A stretch of 64,000 nt of DNA from Paenibacillus sp. PL2-23 (GCF_040834005.1 NZ_CP162129.1:2132001-2196000), one strand, 5' to 3'. Positions 43,443 to 55,931 are shown, counted from the first letter of the stretch. Made by a program: numbers and translations. Notes: generated from the sequence alone by a model not told the origin.

Positions 43443-43916
43443 TTAGCCGCTAAAGTCCTCAATTTCGGTGAAACGGAATGTATATACTTGCTTCTCATCA
43501 ACATGATAGACCGTCAGTATGTTCTGATGGTCGTCGATATTAATGATACGGCAAGGAATGTTCAGCTTAATGCCCAGCCCTCTGTTCACGATCAGGCGAA
43601 TGAGCGTGTTGCTTTTCATGAGTGAACGCAATTGCTCCAGCCCCGGGAATTCGGCTTGCGCGGAGCTTGTCTCCTTCGCTTTCTCCTTTTCCTTGGGAGG
43701 GGTAATCGGAATCGGCGTTTGAGCTTCCGCCATTTGGGATCGCTGCTCGATTAAGCGGCCTAGCTGAATCCCTGACGTTATTCGATAATCCGGCCATTCG
43801 CCGCGGTTCAACCCCGCAATCAGCTTCGCAAGCGCAGTAGCATGATGCGAAGACTCAACCATAATATCAACTTGGAAAACGAAGGTTTGGTGTTTATTAT
43901 CCTGCTGCTTGGTCAT
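43443..43916 (-). CDS. Conserved-looking protein of unknown function
   Basis: This 157-residue soluble protein was not recognised. The N-terminal 55 residues look like a compact domain (FVFQVDIMVESSHHATALAKLI). A charged Pro/Lys/Glu linker (65-90) follows. The C-terminal half, LIRLIVNRGLGIKLNIPCRI to the end, resembles a small beta-barrel in its alternating pattern. GGGAG lies 6 nt before the ATG, and normal codon use supports a real gene. It is transcribed alone toward the EAL gene. Confidence 0.75.
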   Translation of the reverse strand: MTKQQDNKHQTFVFQVDIMVESSHHATALAKLIAGLNRGEWPDYRITSGIQLGRLIEQRSQMAEAQTPIPITPPKEKEKAKETSSAQAEFPGLEQLRSLMKSNTLIRLIVNRGLGIKLNIPCRIINIDDHQNILTVYHVDEKQVYTFRFTEIEDFSG

Positions 43917-44083
43917 CTTCTACTCCCCGCCACCTCTTCTAGTCGATTCGTCGAACAATACCCCATACTTATAGACGGTTACCCATAATATGCATGTATC
44001 CACACTGGATTCGAATAGCCGCATATACTGGTTGTGCGGTTGGCATGCTGCGAATACTTACGCCCGAAGGAGGTGGATACGAT

Positions 44084-44389
44084 ATGATGCGGTTGGTTCC
44101 TCTCCTTCTGGAGAACGGAGAAACCGTGCTTGGCGCAGAGGTGAAGCTGCCCAAGACGACTCTCCTTTCCATCTCGACGGATCGAGGATACATTATGTGC
44201 GGAGCTCTCGATGTAGCTCTTCTGAACGAAAAGCTTAGCGATCGGGAAATCATCGCGGCTCGCGCGGTTGGTGTGCGCACGTTGGAGGAGCTGATGGAAG
44301 CTCCCTTAGAGTCGGTCACTCGCAAAGCGGAATCGCTTGGTATCGTTGCTGGAATGAAAGGCTCTGAGGCATTGCGCCTAATGCTGTAG
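44084..44389 (+). CDS. yunC: DUF1805 protein (YunC family)
   Basis: This 101-residue cytoplasmic protein matches the YunC/DUF1805 pattern along its length: LGAEVKLPKTTLLSIS, GYIMCGALDVALLNEKL, AARAVGVRTLEELMEAPLESVT, GMKGSEAL. ATG 44084 has AAGGAGGT about 10 nt upstream; the 30 open codons before it are not convincing. Function unknown. In Bacillus subtilis yunC lies next to yunD; here a YunD-like gene lies 13 kb away. Confidence 0.88.
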   Translation: MMRLVPLLLENGETVLGAEVKLPKTTLLSISTDRGYIMCGALDVALLNEKLSDREIIAARAVGVRTLEELMEAPLESVTRKAESLGIVAGMKGSEALRLML

Positions 44390-44427
44390 CATTCCCGCCC
44401 TGATCGTATTCTTAGTCTTGAGCTTGA

Positions 44428-44452
44428 CCGCAGCCCCGGACCGGGGCTGCGG
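44428..44452. terminator. Convergent hairpin between yunC and mtnA
   Basis: CCGCAGCCCC / GGGGCTGCGG forms a 10-bp stem with a 5-nt loop, 11 bp before the mtnA stop. No T run follows, so efficiency is uncertain. Confidence 0.65.
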
Positions 44453-44462
44453 CATTAGACCG

Positions 44463-45518
44463 TTATTGCTCGAACAGCTTGCGAAGATTAGGTCCGAATG
44501 GCGCTCGTACGATACCTTTTTCGGTAATGATGGCTGTTACATACTCATGAGGCGTGACGTCGAACGCGGGATTGTACACCTTGACGCCCTGCGGCGCCGT
44601 GCGCTTGCCAAACCCCTCGGTAATTTCCTCGGCGTCTCTCTCCTCGATCGGAATATCCGCACCCGTCGCGGTGTCCAGGTCGATTGTCGACAGCGGACAG
44701 GCCACATAGAACGGAATGCCATGAGCCTTGGCCAGTACGGCGACGCTGTAAGTGCCGATCTTGTTGGCAACATCGCCGTTCGCTGCCACGCGGTCTGTAC
44801 CGACGATAACGGCGTCGACCCAGCCCTTGGACATAACCATGCCGGCCATATTGTCACAGATGAGGGTTACGTCAACTCCCGCTTGCTGGAGCTCGAATGC
44901 CGTCAGCCGGGCGCCCTGCAATACCGGGCGCGTCTCATCCGCGAATACCCGAAGCTTCATGCCTTGCTCCTTCGCCAGGTAGAAGGGGGCAAGCGCTGTA
45001 CCATATTTCGCGGTTGCCAAGCCGCCTGCGTTGCAGTGCGTCAATACGCCCATGTCGTCCTGGAACAGCTCAAGCGCATGCTCGCCGATCAGTCTATTCG
45101 TTTCCTCGTCCTCGCTTTGAATCGCGATGGCTTCCCGCAGAAGCGCTTCCTTGCAAGCGTCCAGCTCAAGCCCCGAATCCATCAGGCGTTTCGCTGCCGC
45201 TTTCATCCGGTCCAGCGCCCAGAACAGATTGACCGCGGTAGGCCGTGAAGTGGCCAGATACTCTGATTCCTTGGCGACGGCGGCGCTCCAGTCCTGGAGC
45301 GTGGCCGCGGAGCGGCTGCCGAGCACGACGCCATACGCCGCGGAGATGCCGATAGCCGGAGCGCCGCGCACCTTCAGGTGACGGATGGCCTCCCAAACAT
45401 CCTGCGATGTCGTAAGGGGCAAATAAACAATTTCTTCCGGCAGCAGCCGTTGATCCAGCAGGTCGAGCTGTTCGCCCCTCCAAATAACGGATTGCAGGCC
45501 AGCGTAGTTCTCATTCAT
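44463..45518 (-). CDS. mtnA: S-methyl-5-thioribose-1-phosphate isomerase
   Basis: This 351-residue enzyme of methionine salvage converts 5-methylthioribose 1-phosphate to the ribulose form. The substrate-site phrase RGAPAIG lies near residue 51. The catalytic Cys162 is in [11 protein letters not shown], and Asp242 in [24 protein letters not shown] and [18 protein letters not shown] complete the family pattern. It follows mtnK by 52 bp in the same direction and receives that enzyme's product. Confidence 0.96.
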   Translation of the reverse strand: MNENYAGLQSVIWRGEQLDLLDQRLLPEEIVYLPLTTSQDVWEAIRHLKVRGAPAIGISAAYGVVLGSRSAATLQDWSAAVAKESEYLATSRPTAVNLFWALDRMKAAAKRLMDSGLELDACKEALLREAIAIQSEDEETNRLIGEHALELFQDDMGVLTHCNAGGLATAKYGTALAPFYLAKEQGMKLRVFADETRPVLQGARLTAFELQQAGVDVTLICDNMAGMVMSKGWVDAVIVGTDRVAANGDVANKIGTYSVAVLAKAHGIPFYVACPLSTIDLDTATGADIPIEERDAEEITEGFGKRTAPQGVKVYNPAFDVTPHEYVTAIITEKGIVRAPFGPNLRKLFEQ

Positions 45519-45570
45519 AGGTTTCGTTCCTCTTTTCTTAGCTTATCCATTTGCCATTCCAATTCATGAA

Positions 45571-46782
45571 TTATTCAGCCGAAGCTGTTGTGACGATGTC
45601 CACCAGCTCTTGGATGGTGGTTGCTGTTCTTCCGCGTTTGATGAGGCTGGTGCCAATGGCAAGCGCGAGGCGCTGAGCCTTCTCGCGGGCAGCGTCGTCT
45701 GGAATTCGGTCAATGTCCGCCACATGGGCGAGACCCACGATTCGGCGAACAATCTTGCAGCCCGCATAACCGAAGGTGTCCTGCAGCAGACGGTTCATAT
45801 AGAATGCTTGATAGCCCGGCGCGGCAGAGGCGAGACGATCGACGCCATTCTCGTTCCATAGCGCGCGGAATTTCTCATCGAACAGACGCCAGGTGTCCTG
45901 GATCGTATCCAGCAAGTATTGGCGGAAATCAGCGCGGGCATTCCTGTCGGCGCTCCAATGCTCCTGGCCCGCATAGTTGAGAATCAAATTGGCGAATACC
46001 GCGCCAATATCGAAGCCCATAGGTCCGTAGAATGCAAATTCGGGATCGATGACCTTGGTGGATGCCGGTGTCGCGAAGATGCTGCCCGTGTGCAAATCGC
46101 CATGCAGGAGAGCCTGTGCGCTAGTCAGGAACTTGTCCCGCAGAATGACCACCTCCAGCTGCAGCTCGCCATCCGCGCGCAGCGCCGCGGCCGCATCCTC
46201 CACTGCGGGTGGAATGTTGTTGTTCGGCGATTCCGTATAGGGATCGTCGAAGATCAGATCCTCCGTTATTTTGCACAGCTCAGGATTGATGAACGCTTTC
46301 ACCTGAAGCTTCTTCTCCTGCTGGTTCATGCCCAGGTCAGAAGTGAAAAATAATGTGCGAGCCATAAAGGTGGATATATGCTCGGCGAACAGCGGATAGC
46401 GTGTCCCGTTCATCAAGCCTTGTCGCATAATGGTATGGTCGCTAAGATCCTCCATCACTGTGAGCGACAGCTCAGGATCATATTTGTAAACAACCGGTAC
46501 CAGCCCTGGAGCCAGCTTGCCCTCGATCAGCAGCTTCTCGCTTTCGATGCGGGCTCTGTCCAGTGTGAGGGGCCATGATTCGCCGACAACCTTCGCGTAA
46601 GGAAGGGCTTGCTTCATAATAAGGCTCTTGCCGCTGGCGCTGTCCGTTATATGAAATACAAGGTTTAAGTTTCCGTCTCCGATTTCTCTGGACGCCAGCT
46701 TGGCGCCAGGAGGGAAAAATCCTTCGAGGCCCTGCGCGATTTGGATCGCTTCTTGTTCGCTCAAGGGATGATAGGTAGACAT
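45571..46782 (-). CDS. mtnK: Methylthioribose kinase
   Basis: This 403-residue kinase of the aminoglycoside-phosphotransferase fold makes 5-methylthioribose 1-phosphate for MtnA. The catalytic loop reads LLHGDLHTGSIF, the metal loop VIDPEFAFYGPMGFDIG, and the nucleotide region GDGNLNLVFHI. ATG 46782 has GGAGG 8 nt upstream; 11 earlier codons are open but lack a site. The leader is only about 40 nt long and no SAM (S-box) aptamer is present, although mtnKA is S-box-controlled in Bacillus subtilis. Confidence 0.95.
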   Translation of the reverse strand: MSTYHPLSEQEAIQIAQGLEGFFPPGAKLASREIGDGNLNLVFHITDSASGKSLIMKQALPYAKVVGESWPLTLDRARIESEKLLIEGKLAPGLVPVVYKYDPELSLTVMEDLSDHTIMRQGLMNGTRYPLFAEHISTFMARTLFFTSDLGMNQQEKKLQVKAFINPELCKITEDLIFDDPYTESPNNNIPPAVEDAAAALRADGELQLEVVILRDKFLTSAQALLHGDLHTGSIFATPASTKVIDPEFAFYGPMGFDIGAVFANLILNYAGQEHWSADRNARADFRQYLLDTIQDTWRLFDEKFRALWNENGVDRLASAAPGYQAFYMNRLLQDTFGYAGCKIVRRIVGLAHVADIDRIPDDAAREKAQRLALAIGTSLIKRGRTATTIQELVDIVTTASAE

Positions 46783-46960
46783 ATCGTGCACCTCCGAAAT
46801 GATAGTGGCGTTCAAATACCATACCTTTTAGTATAATGGATATTTTTTTGTCATGGAATACCTTAACGCGGCAATGATTGACTTCAAGCGTTCTTTTTTT
46901 CAAAATAGAGAAAGAAGAAGGCGGAGGCTGCTGGAGCCGCCCCAGGATGGGAGAGGAACT

Positions 46961-47545
46961 ATGGAAACGCAATGGAACCGTGAGGCTATCGCCCTCAAGG
47001 AATGGGCGGTATCGGTGAAGGCGCTGCAGGAGGGAAAGCAGATCATCGTGATGCGCAAGGGCGGCATTATTGAGGAAACGCGCGACTTTCAGCTGCTGAG
47101 CAACAGCTTCTACCTCATGCCGGCTTATGAGCATCAGAGGAAGGAGCTGCTGAAGGAGCCCTTCAGGGAGGAGATGGACGACACGCTGAAGGAATGGTCT
47201 CCGGAAGCCAGCTCCATCAAGCTTGAGGCCTATGCCGAAGCGACGCATGATATCGAGATTAACGATCAGGAGACGCTGGATAAGCTTCGTGATCTGCACA
47301 TTTGGACGGATACGTTCGCGGAGGAGCGGCTGAAGTGGAAGCGCAAGAAGCCTCTGCATCTGCTGATCCTTAAGGTCTTCCGGCTGGAGGAGCCTATCTA
47401 CGCGCCGATGCGCCCCGCGTATACGGGCTGCAAATCATGGGTAAGGCTGGAGGATGAGGTTGCCGAGCCCGCTATGGCGCCTGTTCTGACTGTTGATCTA
47501 TTCGAGAGAGAGACGGAGCGTATTCTGAACGCGCTGAAGGGATAA
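46961..47545 (+). CDS. DUF1802 family protein
   Basis: This 194-residue cytoplasmic protein matches DUF1802 in REAIALKEWAVSVKAL, IIVMRKGGIIEE and FYLMPAYEHQ. The C-terminus is FERETERILNAL. ATG 46961 is preceded by GGGAGAGG; 36 open codons upstream include a basic RERRRRR stretch but no good start. Role unknown. It is divergent from mtnK across a short region with a TATAAT at 46832-46837. Confidence 0.85.
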   Translation: METQWNREAIALKEWAVSVKALQEGKQIIVMRKGGIIEETRDFQLLSNSFYLMPAYEHQRKELLKEPFREEMDDTLKEWSPEASSIKLEAYAEATHDIEINDQETLDKLRDLHIWTDTFAEERLKWKRKKPLHLLILKVFRLEEPIYAPMRPAYTGCKSWVRLEDEVAEPAMAPVLTVDLFERETERILNALKG

Positions 47546-47594
47546 GCGGGCGGTCAGCAATCGGGGGAATTCGCCATGCGCCGCACCGCTTACA

Positions 47595-47623
47595 TTGATT
47601 TATAACAAAAGTTATATTAAAAT
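47595..47623 (+). promoter_or_regulatory. Probable sigma-A promoter of the suf operon
   Basis: TTGATT (47595-47600) and TAAAAT (47618-47623) are separated by exactly 17 bp. The spacer holds the perfect inverted repeat TATAAC-AAAA-GTTATA (47601-47616). Confidence 0.6.
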
Positions 47624-47656
47624 GATTATTGAGAATCAAATGAGAATCAGTAATTA
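47623..47656. promoter_or_regulatory. Fur-box-like repeats at the suf promoter
   Basis: TGATTATTGAGAATCA (47623-47638) resembles the Fur/PerR-family 7-1-7 box, and TGAGAATCA is repeated at 47641-47649. The element begins at the last base of the -10 box and covers the expected transcription start, so a bound repressor would block it. Iron control of suf is inferred. Confidence 0.5.
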
Positions 47657-47692
47657 GATGAAGTAAACCAACCTTGGAGGGATCAGTATAAT

Positions 47693-48472
47693 ATGGCAAC
47701 ACATTTTGTCATCGACGGCCTGAAGGCCGAAATTGAAGGAAAAGAAATTTTGAAGGGCATCAACCTGGAGATCAAGGGCGGCGAAATTCACGCAATCATG
47801 GGTCCGAACGGTACGGGTAAATCCACCCTGGCTTCCGCGCTGATGGGCCATCCCAAATATGAAGTGACAGCCGGCACCGCTTCGCTGGACGGCGAGGATC
47901 TGATGGAGATGGAGACGGACGAGAGAGCCCGCGCTGGCCTGTTCCTGGCCATGCAATATCCAAGTGAAATTCCTGGCGTGACCAACTCTGACTTCCTGCG
48001 CAGCGCGATCAACGCTCGCCGCGAGGAAGGCAACGAGATCTCTCTGATTAAGTTCATCCGCCAGATGGAAGGCAAGATGAAAGAGCTGGAGATGAACCCG
48101 GAATTTGCGCACCGCTACCTGAACGAAGGCTTCTCCGGCGGCGAGAAGAAGCGGAACGAGATTCTTCAGATGATGCTGCTTGATCCGAAGATCGTCGTGC
48201 TGGACGAGATTGACTCCGGTCTGGATATCGACGCGCTCCGCATCGTGGCTAACGGTGTGAACGCTATGCGCTCCGAGGACCGCGGCTTCCTGATCATCAC
48301 ACATTATCAGCGTCTGCTTAACTATATTACACCTGACTTCGTTCACGTGATGATGCAGGGACGCATCGTCAAATCCGGCGGACCTGAGCTTGCTCAGCGC
48401 CTGGAGAACGAAGGTTACGATTGGGTGAAAGAAGAACTTGGCATTCAAGACGAAACGGTCGGCCAGGCTTAA
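47693..48472 (+). CDS. sufC: Fe-S cluster assembly ATPase SufC
   Basis: This 259-residue ABC ATPase drives the SufBCD scaffold for iron-sulfur cluster assembly. Walker A is GPNGTGKST (37-45), the signature FSGGEKKR, Walker [13 protein letters not shown], and the H-loop [15 protein letters not shown] lies about 11 nt before the ATG. It opens the operon sufC-sufD-sufS-sufU-sufB, the usual Bacillales order. Confidence 0.97.
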   Translation: MATHFVIDGLKAEIEGKEILKGINLEIKGGEIHAIMGPNGTGKSTLASALMGHPKYEVTAGTASLDGEDLMEMETDERARAGLFLAMQYPSEIPGVTNSDFLRSAINARREEGNEISLIKFIRQMEGKMKELEMNPEFAHRYLNEGFSGGEKKRNEILQMMLLDPKIVVLDEIDSGLDIDALRIVANGVNAMRSEDRGFLIITHYQRLLNYITPDFVHVMMQGRIVKSGGPELAQRLENEGYDWVKEELGIQDETVGQA

Positions 48473-48493
48473 TCGGAGAAGGGGGATTACGAA

Positions 48494-51430
<2,937 letters not shown>

Positions 51431-51455
51431 ACATTACGATAAGGAGTGAGACACC

Positions 51456-52853
51456 ATGGCAAAATCAATGCCGGAAATGGAAGAGTATAAGTATGGCTTC
51501 CGCGACGAACATAAAGCGATCTTCCAGTCGGGTAAAGGTCTTACGCCGGAAATTGTTCGCACAATCTCCGAAATGAAGAACGAGCCGGAATGGATGCTGG
51601 AGTTCCGCCTGAAATCGCTGGAGCAATTCAACAAGATGCCAATGCCTCGTTGGGGCGGCGATCTGGACGATCTGGATTTCGACGACATCCAGTACTACGT
51701 GAAGCCTTCCGAGAAGCAGGGCAAGACGTGGGAAGAGGTGCCGCAGGAAATTAAGGAAACGTTCGACAAGCTGGGCATTCCGGAGGCGGAGCAGAAGTTC
51801 CTCGCGGGCGTCTCGGCGCAATACGAATCCGAGGTTGTCTACCACAGCATGCAAGAGGATCTGGAGAAGCAGGGTGTAATCTTCACAGATACGGATACGG
51901 CGCTGCGTGAATATCCGGAGCTTATGAAAGAATATTTCGGCACCATCATTCCTCCGAACGACAACAAATTCGCGGCTCTCAACAGCGCGGTATGGTCGGG
52001 CGGCAGCTTCATCTATGTGCCGAAGGGTGTTCAATGCGAAATTCCGCTGCAGGCGTATTTCCGCATCAACTCCGAGAACATGGGCCAATTCGAGCGTACG
52101 CTCATTATTGCGGACGAAGGCAGCTCCGTGCACTATGTAGAGGGCTGTACAGCTCCAATCTACAGCACGAACTCGCTGCACAGCGCGGTTGTTGAGATTC
52201 TCTGCAAAAAGGATTCCCGCGTCCGCTATACGACGATTCAGAACTGGGCTCCGAACATCTACAACCTCGTAACAAAACGTGCGGTTGCCGATGAGAACGC
52301 TCAGATGGAATGGATCGACGGCAACATCGGCTCCAAGCTGACGATGAAATATCCAGCTGTCGTGCTTCGCGGCCGCGGCGCCAAAGGCATGGTATTGTCC
52401 ATCGCCGTAGCGGGCAAAGGCCAGCATCAGGATGCCGGCGCCAAGATGACGCATCTGGCTCCTGACACAAGCTCGACGATCGTATCCAAATCGATCTCCA
52501 AGCATGGCGGCAAGGTGACGTATCGCGGTCTCGCATCGTTTGGACGCAACTCCGACGGAGCGAAGGCGAACATCAAATGCGATACGCTCATTCTGGATAA
52601 TGAGTCGACATCGGATACCATTCCTTACAATGAAATTCTGAACGACAACATTACGCTTGAGCACGAAGCTACGGTTTCCAAGGTTTCCGAGGATCAGCTG
52701 TTCTACCTGATGAGCCGCGGATTAACAGAGGACGAAGCGACGCAAATGATCGTTATGGGCTTCATCGAGCCATTCACCAAGGAGCTCCCAATGGAGTACG
52801 CGGTGGAGATGAACCGCCTGATCAAATTCGAGATGGAAGGCTCCATCGGTTAA
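51456..52853 (+). CDS. sufB: Fe-S cluster assembly protein SufB
   Basis: This 465-residue scaffold subunit is where the cluster forms. Family phrases run through it: [75 protein letters not shown] and [27 protein letters not shown] precedes the ATG. It is the last gene of the operon and is followed by a strong terminator. Confidence 0.97.
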   Translation: MAKSMPEMEEYKYGFRDEHKAIFQSGKGLTPEIVRTISEMKNEPEWMLEFRLKSLEQFNKMPMPRWGGDLDDLDFDDIQYYVKPSEKQGKTWEEVPQEIKETFDKLGIPEAEQKFLAGVSAQYESEVVYHSMQEDLEKQGVIFTDTDTALREYPELMKEYFGTIIPPNDNKFAALNSAVWSGGSFIYVPKGVQCEIPLQAYFRINSENMGQFERTLIIADEGSSVHYVEGCTAPIYSTNSLHSAVVEILCKKDSRVRYTTIQNWAPNIYNLVTKRAVADENAQMEWIDGNIGSKLTMKYPAVVLRGRGAKGMVLSIAVAGKGQHQDAGAKMTHLAPDTSSTIVSKSISKHGGKVTYRGLASFGRNSDGAKANIKCDTLILDNESTSDTIPYNEILNDNITLEHEATVSKVSEDQLFYLMSRGLTEDEATQMIVMGFIEPFTKELPMEYAVEMNRLIKFEMEGSIG

Positions 52854-52856
52854 AAC

Positions 52857-52898
52857 AAATAGCCCTGCCCGCCTCACTGAGGCGAGCAGGGCTATTCT
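52857..52898. terminator. Terminator after sufB (convergent)
   Basis: AATAGCCCTGC / GCAGGGCTATT forms an outer 11-bp stem around an inner GCCTCA CT GAGGC stem. It lies 4 bp after the sufB stop and 20 bp before the HD-GYP stop, and probably serves both strands. Confidence 0.88.
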
Positions 52899-52917
52899 CT
52901 TGTATACGTTACGTCAG

Positions 52918-54003
52918 CTACATGTAGACGTGGGTAATTTCGTATTCGCGCTCAGCGGTCAAGTCGATAAAGCGCTGGTCAACCTGGATCAGAGGGCTGA
53001 AAAATTCAGTGGGATGAGTCATGACGATGATCCCGATGCTTCCATTGCTCAGCTTCACCCGTTTGCCTATAAAGTTCGGGATCATATGCTTGATGAAGGT
53101 ATGTGTGACGACTGGATCCAGCTCCTTGAAGCTGAGTCGATGCAGCTCCTTCAGCACGAATAGAAGATCTCGTTCCTCCTGATAGACGCGAGCCGAAATC
53201 ATCGCGCTGTAAATATCGACAACGGCGATAATCTTGGAAACGGGATGGATTTCATCGCCTGACAGCTTGCCTGGATAGCCGCTTCCGTCGATCCGCTCAT
53301 GGTGCTGAAGAGCCCCAAGCGCTAATGATGTATCCTCGAAGGACTGAAGGATGATGTCATGTCCGAACTCCGTATGCCGCTTCACCAGCTCGTATTCCTC
53401 AGGCGTCAGCTTGCCTGGCTTGTTCAAGATGGCATCCTCGATGCGGCACTTGCCGATGTCGTGTAGAAAGCCAGCTTTGCCAATCTTCACCGCTTCTCCA
53501 GCTGGATAGCCAAGCCAAGTTGCCAAATAATAGGACAACATACCGACCTGAACGGAATGCTGGTACGTATAGTCGTCCTGTGTGTTAAGAAGCAGCAGCA
53601 TGGAGACGACATCCCGTTCCAGCTGCAGATTGTTCAATAGCGGCTGCAGCACGTTTGTTACCTCTTGATCGTCTACCTTGCCCGTCTCGAGCGCAGCGGC
53701 GAAAAACTTCTCAAAGCTTTTGACAGCGTTCTCGTAAATAGGCTGAACCTTAGGCAGCCACTTGGGATTAACCGTTGATTCCAGCGTTCGAGCGTCCGCA
53801 GGAGCCGCCTCCGCGGAAGAGCTCGCTTCACTTAACTTCTCGCGGTCTCTAATATCTACAAAATCGATATGGTGCTGAAGCAGTCTTGAAATTTCATTTT
53901 TGTAGAGCTTTGTACCCTTGGACAGCACATGGAGCCCATAATCATTAAAGACATCGCCGCTCAGTTGGTCTCCGTCAATGATATCGGTAATATGTATACG
54001 CAT
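52918..54003 (-). CDS. HD-GYP domain protein (c-di-GMP phosphodiesterase-like)
   Basis: This 361-residue cytoplasmic protein has an N-terminal ~60-residue module (GDVFNDYGLHVLSKGTKL) common in such proteins. A variable helical region and an HD-GYP domain (about 125-290) follow, with HDIGK and HHERIDGSGYP, the metal and GYP motifs. The C-terminal domain has SNGSIGIIVMTHP. Such enzymes hydrolyse c-di-GMP. GAGGTG lies 7 nt before the ATG. It stands alone, convergent with the suf operon. Confidence 0.92.
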   Translation of the reverse strand: MRIHITDIIDGDQLSGDVFNDYGLHVLSKGTKLYKNEISRLLQHHIDFVDIRDREKLSEASSSAEAAPADARTLESTVNPKWLPKVQPIYENAVKSFEKFFAAALETGKVDDQEVTNVLQPLLNNLQLERDVVSMLLLLNTQDDYTYQHSVQVGMLSYYLATWLGYPAGEAVKIGKAGFLHDIGKCRIEDAILNKPGKLTPEEYELVKRHTEFGHDIILQSFEDTSLALGALQHHERIDGSGYPGKLSGDEIHPVSKIIAVVDIYSAMISARVYQEERDLLFVLKELHRLSFKELDPVVTHTFIKHMIPNFIGKRVKLSNGSIGIIVMTHPTEFFSPLIQVDQRFIDLTAEREYEITHVYM

Positions 54004-54120
54004 AGAGACACCTCAGAAATTAGATTCAGCACTCGTGTAGGATAGGAGTATTAAAAAGTTTCACTCACTATAGTAACAATGAATTCACGAAATGGCAATA
54101 TGAGCCATCGCAAAATACGA

Positions 54121-55173
54121 CTAAACGCCTAATATTTCGGCATAAATCGATCTTGCTTTTGCTAAATCCTCGGTCCCTTGAACGAGGGCTCTTCCGTCCT
54201 TGAATAAGACCAATGACATGCCAGCGGGCAGCTCCAGCTTGAGCAGGAAAGCGTTGCAGGAAACAGGGCCTGCGGCGGAAAGCGATCTGGACAGCTGCTC
54301 CAGATCCAGATGGGCGGGAGCAGCAGGCGTCACATGTACGGAATGTCTGCCGCAGAGAACAACGGCCATGGTCTCCGAATGGCCGCCGTTCAAGTAGTCA
54401 TATTGTCCCTTGCCGCATGCGGGGCAGTCTGGGCGGCGAGCTTCTCCCATCTGCAGCGGAAGCCAGGAATTGTTCCACAGATCGACCTGAAACAAGGTGC
54501 CATGCAGCGCGGCGATATTGCCTGTTAGCCATTTGAGCGCTTCAGAGGCTTGAACAGAAGCAATAATGTCTATAATGGGGGAGATAATGCCAGCCGTATC
54601 ACAAGTGTCTGTTGTACCGGGAGCAGGGGCTTCCGGGAACAAGCAGCGATAACAAGAGGTATAGCCGGGACGGAAGGTCATCGTCATGCCGGACGCGCCC
54701 ACAGCCCCGCCATAGATCCAGGGAATGCCGGACCGCAGGCTGTAATCATTCATTAGATAGCGAACACTGAAGTTGTCAGACCCGTCGAGAATGAGCCCTA
54801 CATCTCCAAGCAGCTCATCGGCGTTCAAGGAGGTCAGGTCGGCGGTGTGAGCTTCAATCGTGACCGAGCTGTTCATCTCTCTCAGCCTGCTTGCGGCCGC
54901 TTCGGCCTTCGGAAGCAGCGCAGAGGCGTCCTGCTCTGTGTAGAGCATCTGCCTCTGCAGATTGCTCCATTCCACAACATCTCTGTCAATGATGCGTACA
55001 TAGCCGACTCCGGCGCGGACCACATGCTGGGATATGGCGGAGCCAAGCGCGCCCATCCCGACAATGGCGACTCGCCCTCTCTGCAGCAGTGCTTGTCCGT
55101 CGCGGCCAATATGGGAGAAACGGATTTGGCGTGAATATCGATCCTGCAAGCTGTCTGTCGTCCATTCCTTCAT
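54121..55173 (-). CDS. ThiF/MoeB-type adenylyltransferase
   Basis: This 350-residue E1-like enzyme adenylates the C-terminus of a ubiquitin-like sulfur carrier. The nucleotide motif is IVGMGALGSAISQHVVRAG near residue 36, followed by RIIDRDVVEWSNLQRQ. Zinc cysteines are in CYRC and CPAC, and a family cysteine in TDTCDTAGI. The C-terminal ~90 residues carry no rhodanese motif. It lies 29 bp downstream of the MoaD-MoaE fusion, so MoeB is the best call; ThiF or HesA type cannot be excluded. Confidence 0.88.
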   Translation of the reverse strand: MKEWTTDSLQDRYSRQIRFSHIGRDGQALLQRGRVAIVGMGALGSAISQHVVRAGVGYVRIIDRDVVEWSNLQRQMLYTEQDASALLPKAEAAASRLREMNSSVTIEAHTADLTSLNADELLGDVGLILDGSDNFSVRYLMNDYSLRSGIPWIYGGAVGASGMTMTFRPGYTSCYRCLFPEAPAPGTTDTCDTAGIISPIIDIIASVQASEALKWLTGNIAALHGTLFQVDLWNNSWLPLQMGEARRPDCPACGKGQYDYLNGGHSETMAVVLCGRHSVHVTPAAPAHLDLEQLSRSLSAAGPVSCNAFLLKLELPAGMSLVLFKDGRALVQGTEDLAKARSIYAEILGV

Positions 55174-55202
55174 CGTTGCCGCCGTCCTCCCGTTCTATTG
55201 CT

Positions 55203-55931
55203 CTATTCTAATGAAGCTGTTGGATCCCAGGGGCCCTTCTGATGGCCCTTCCATTCCGATCCGTCCGCCCATATTTCCTTTTTCCAGATGGGAACAATTT
55301 GTTTGAGCCGCTCAATAGCGTATCGGCTGGCGTCGTAGCAGCTGTCGCGATGCGGCGACGAGACGGCGATGACGACACTGGTCTCTGCTAGCTCCACTAC
55401 ACCAATTCGGTGCGTAATGGCGCAGAGCGTGCCTGGCCAGCGCGCGTCTATCTCGTCGCCGATCTGACGCATCATAGCCAGCGCCATGGGCTCATACGCC
55501 TCATAGGCCAGATGAACGGTGCGCTGGCCTTCAGTCCACTCCCTTGTGGTGCCTACAAACGCGATGGAGGCGCCATGCTCCTTCACAATAACCTTACGGG
55601 TTACAGCCTCGACGCTGATCGGCTGTGACGTGATGACGTAGCGCTCTTCCTGCTCAGTTGTCGCCTCCTCCTCAGTCTCTCCCCCGGATACGGGCGGCAA
55701 CAGCGCCAGCTCGTCTTCGGCGCGCAGCTCCTGCTGGTCTGAGGAATAAACGTGATTGCGCGCGGCGAATGATATCATAATGAGGGAGGCATGCTCCGGA
55801 AATGCTGCAGCCAGCCCCTCCTTCAACTCGCGCACGGTCATCAGGCCTCGATCGTTCTGCAGAGTGAGCTCAGCCTTGCCCAGCCGCTCCTGCAGGCCTG
55901 CGAATAGCTTTATTTTCCATTCATATGTCAT
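55203..55931 (-). CDS. MoaD-MoaE fusion: molybdopterin synthase (MoaX-like)
   Basis: This 242-residue protein joins both subunits of molybdopterin synthase. Residues 1-84 are MoaD, a ubiquitin-like sulfur carrier ending in LLPPVSGG (Gly83-Gly84). An acidic linker (85-96) leads to MoaE (about 97-242, with AFVGTTRE, YEAYEPMALAMM, RIGVVELAETSVVIAVSSPHR and KKEIWADGSEW). MoaD normally needs a free C-terminal Gly-Gly for thiocarboxylation, so here the chain must be cut or act with an internal glycine. The MoaX fusion of Mycobacterium tuberculosis is a precedent. It is transcribed before the MoeB-like gene and divergent from moaA. Confidence 0.93.
   Translation of the reverse strand: MTYEWKIKLFAGLQERLGKAELTLQNDRGLMTVRELKEGLAAAFPEHASLIMISFAARNHVYSSDQQELRAEDELALLPPVSGGETEEEATTEQEERYVITSQPISVEAVTRKVIVKEHGASIAFVGTTREWTEGQRTVHLAYEAYEPMALAMMRQIGDEIDARWPGTLCAITHRIGVVELAETSVVIAVSSPHRDSCYDASRYAIERLKQIVPIWKKEIWADGSEWKGHQKGPWDPTASLE

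Noticed and set aside
46783-46960. SAM (S-box) riboswitch upstream of mtnK
   Set aside because: The leader is about 40 nt and none of the conserved aptamer segments can be found.
51465-52664. 399-codon open frame on the minus strand opposite sufB
   Set aside because: Shadow of sufB third-base bias; Arg/His/Val-rich sequence with no recognisable domain or ribosome binding site.
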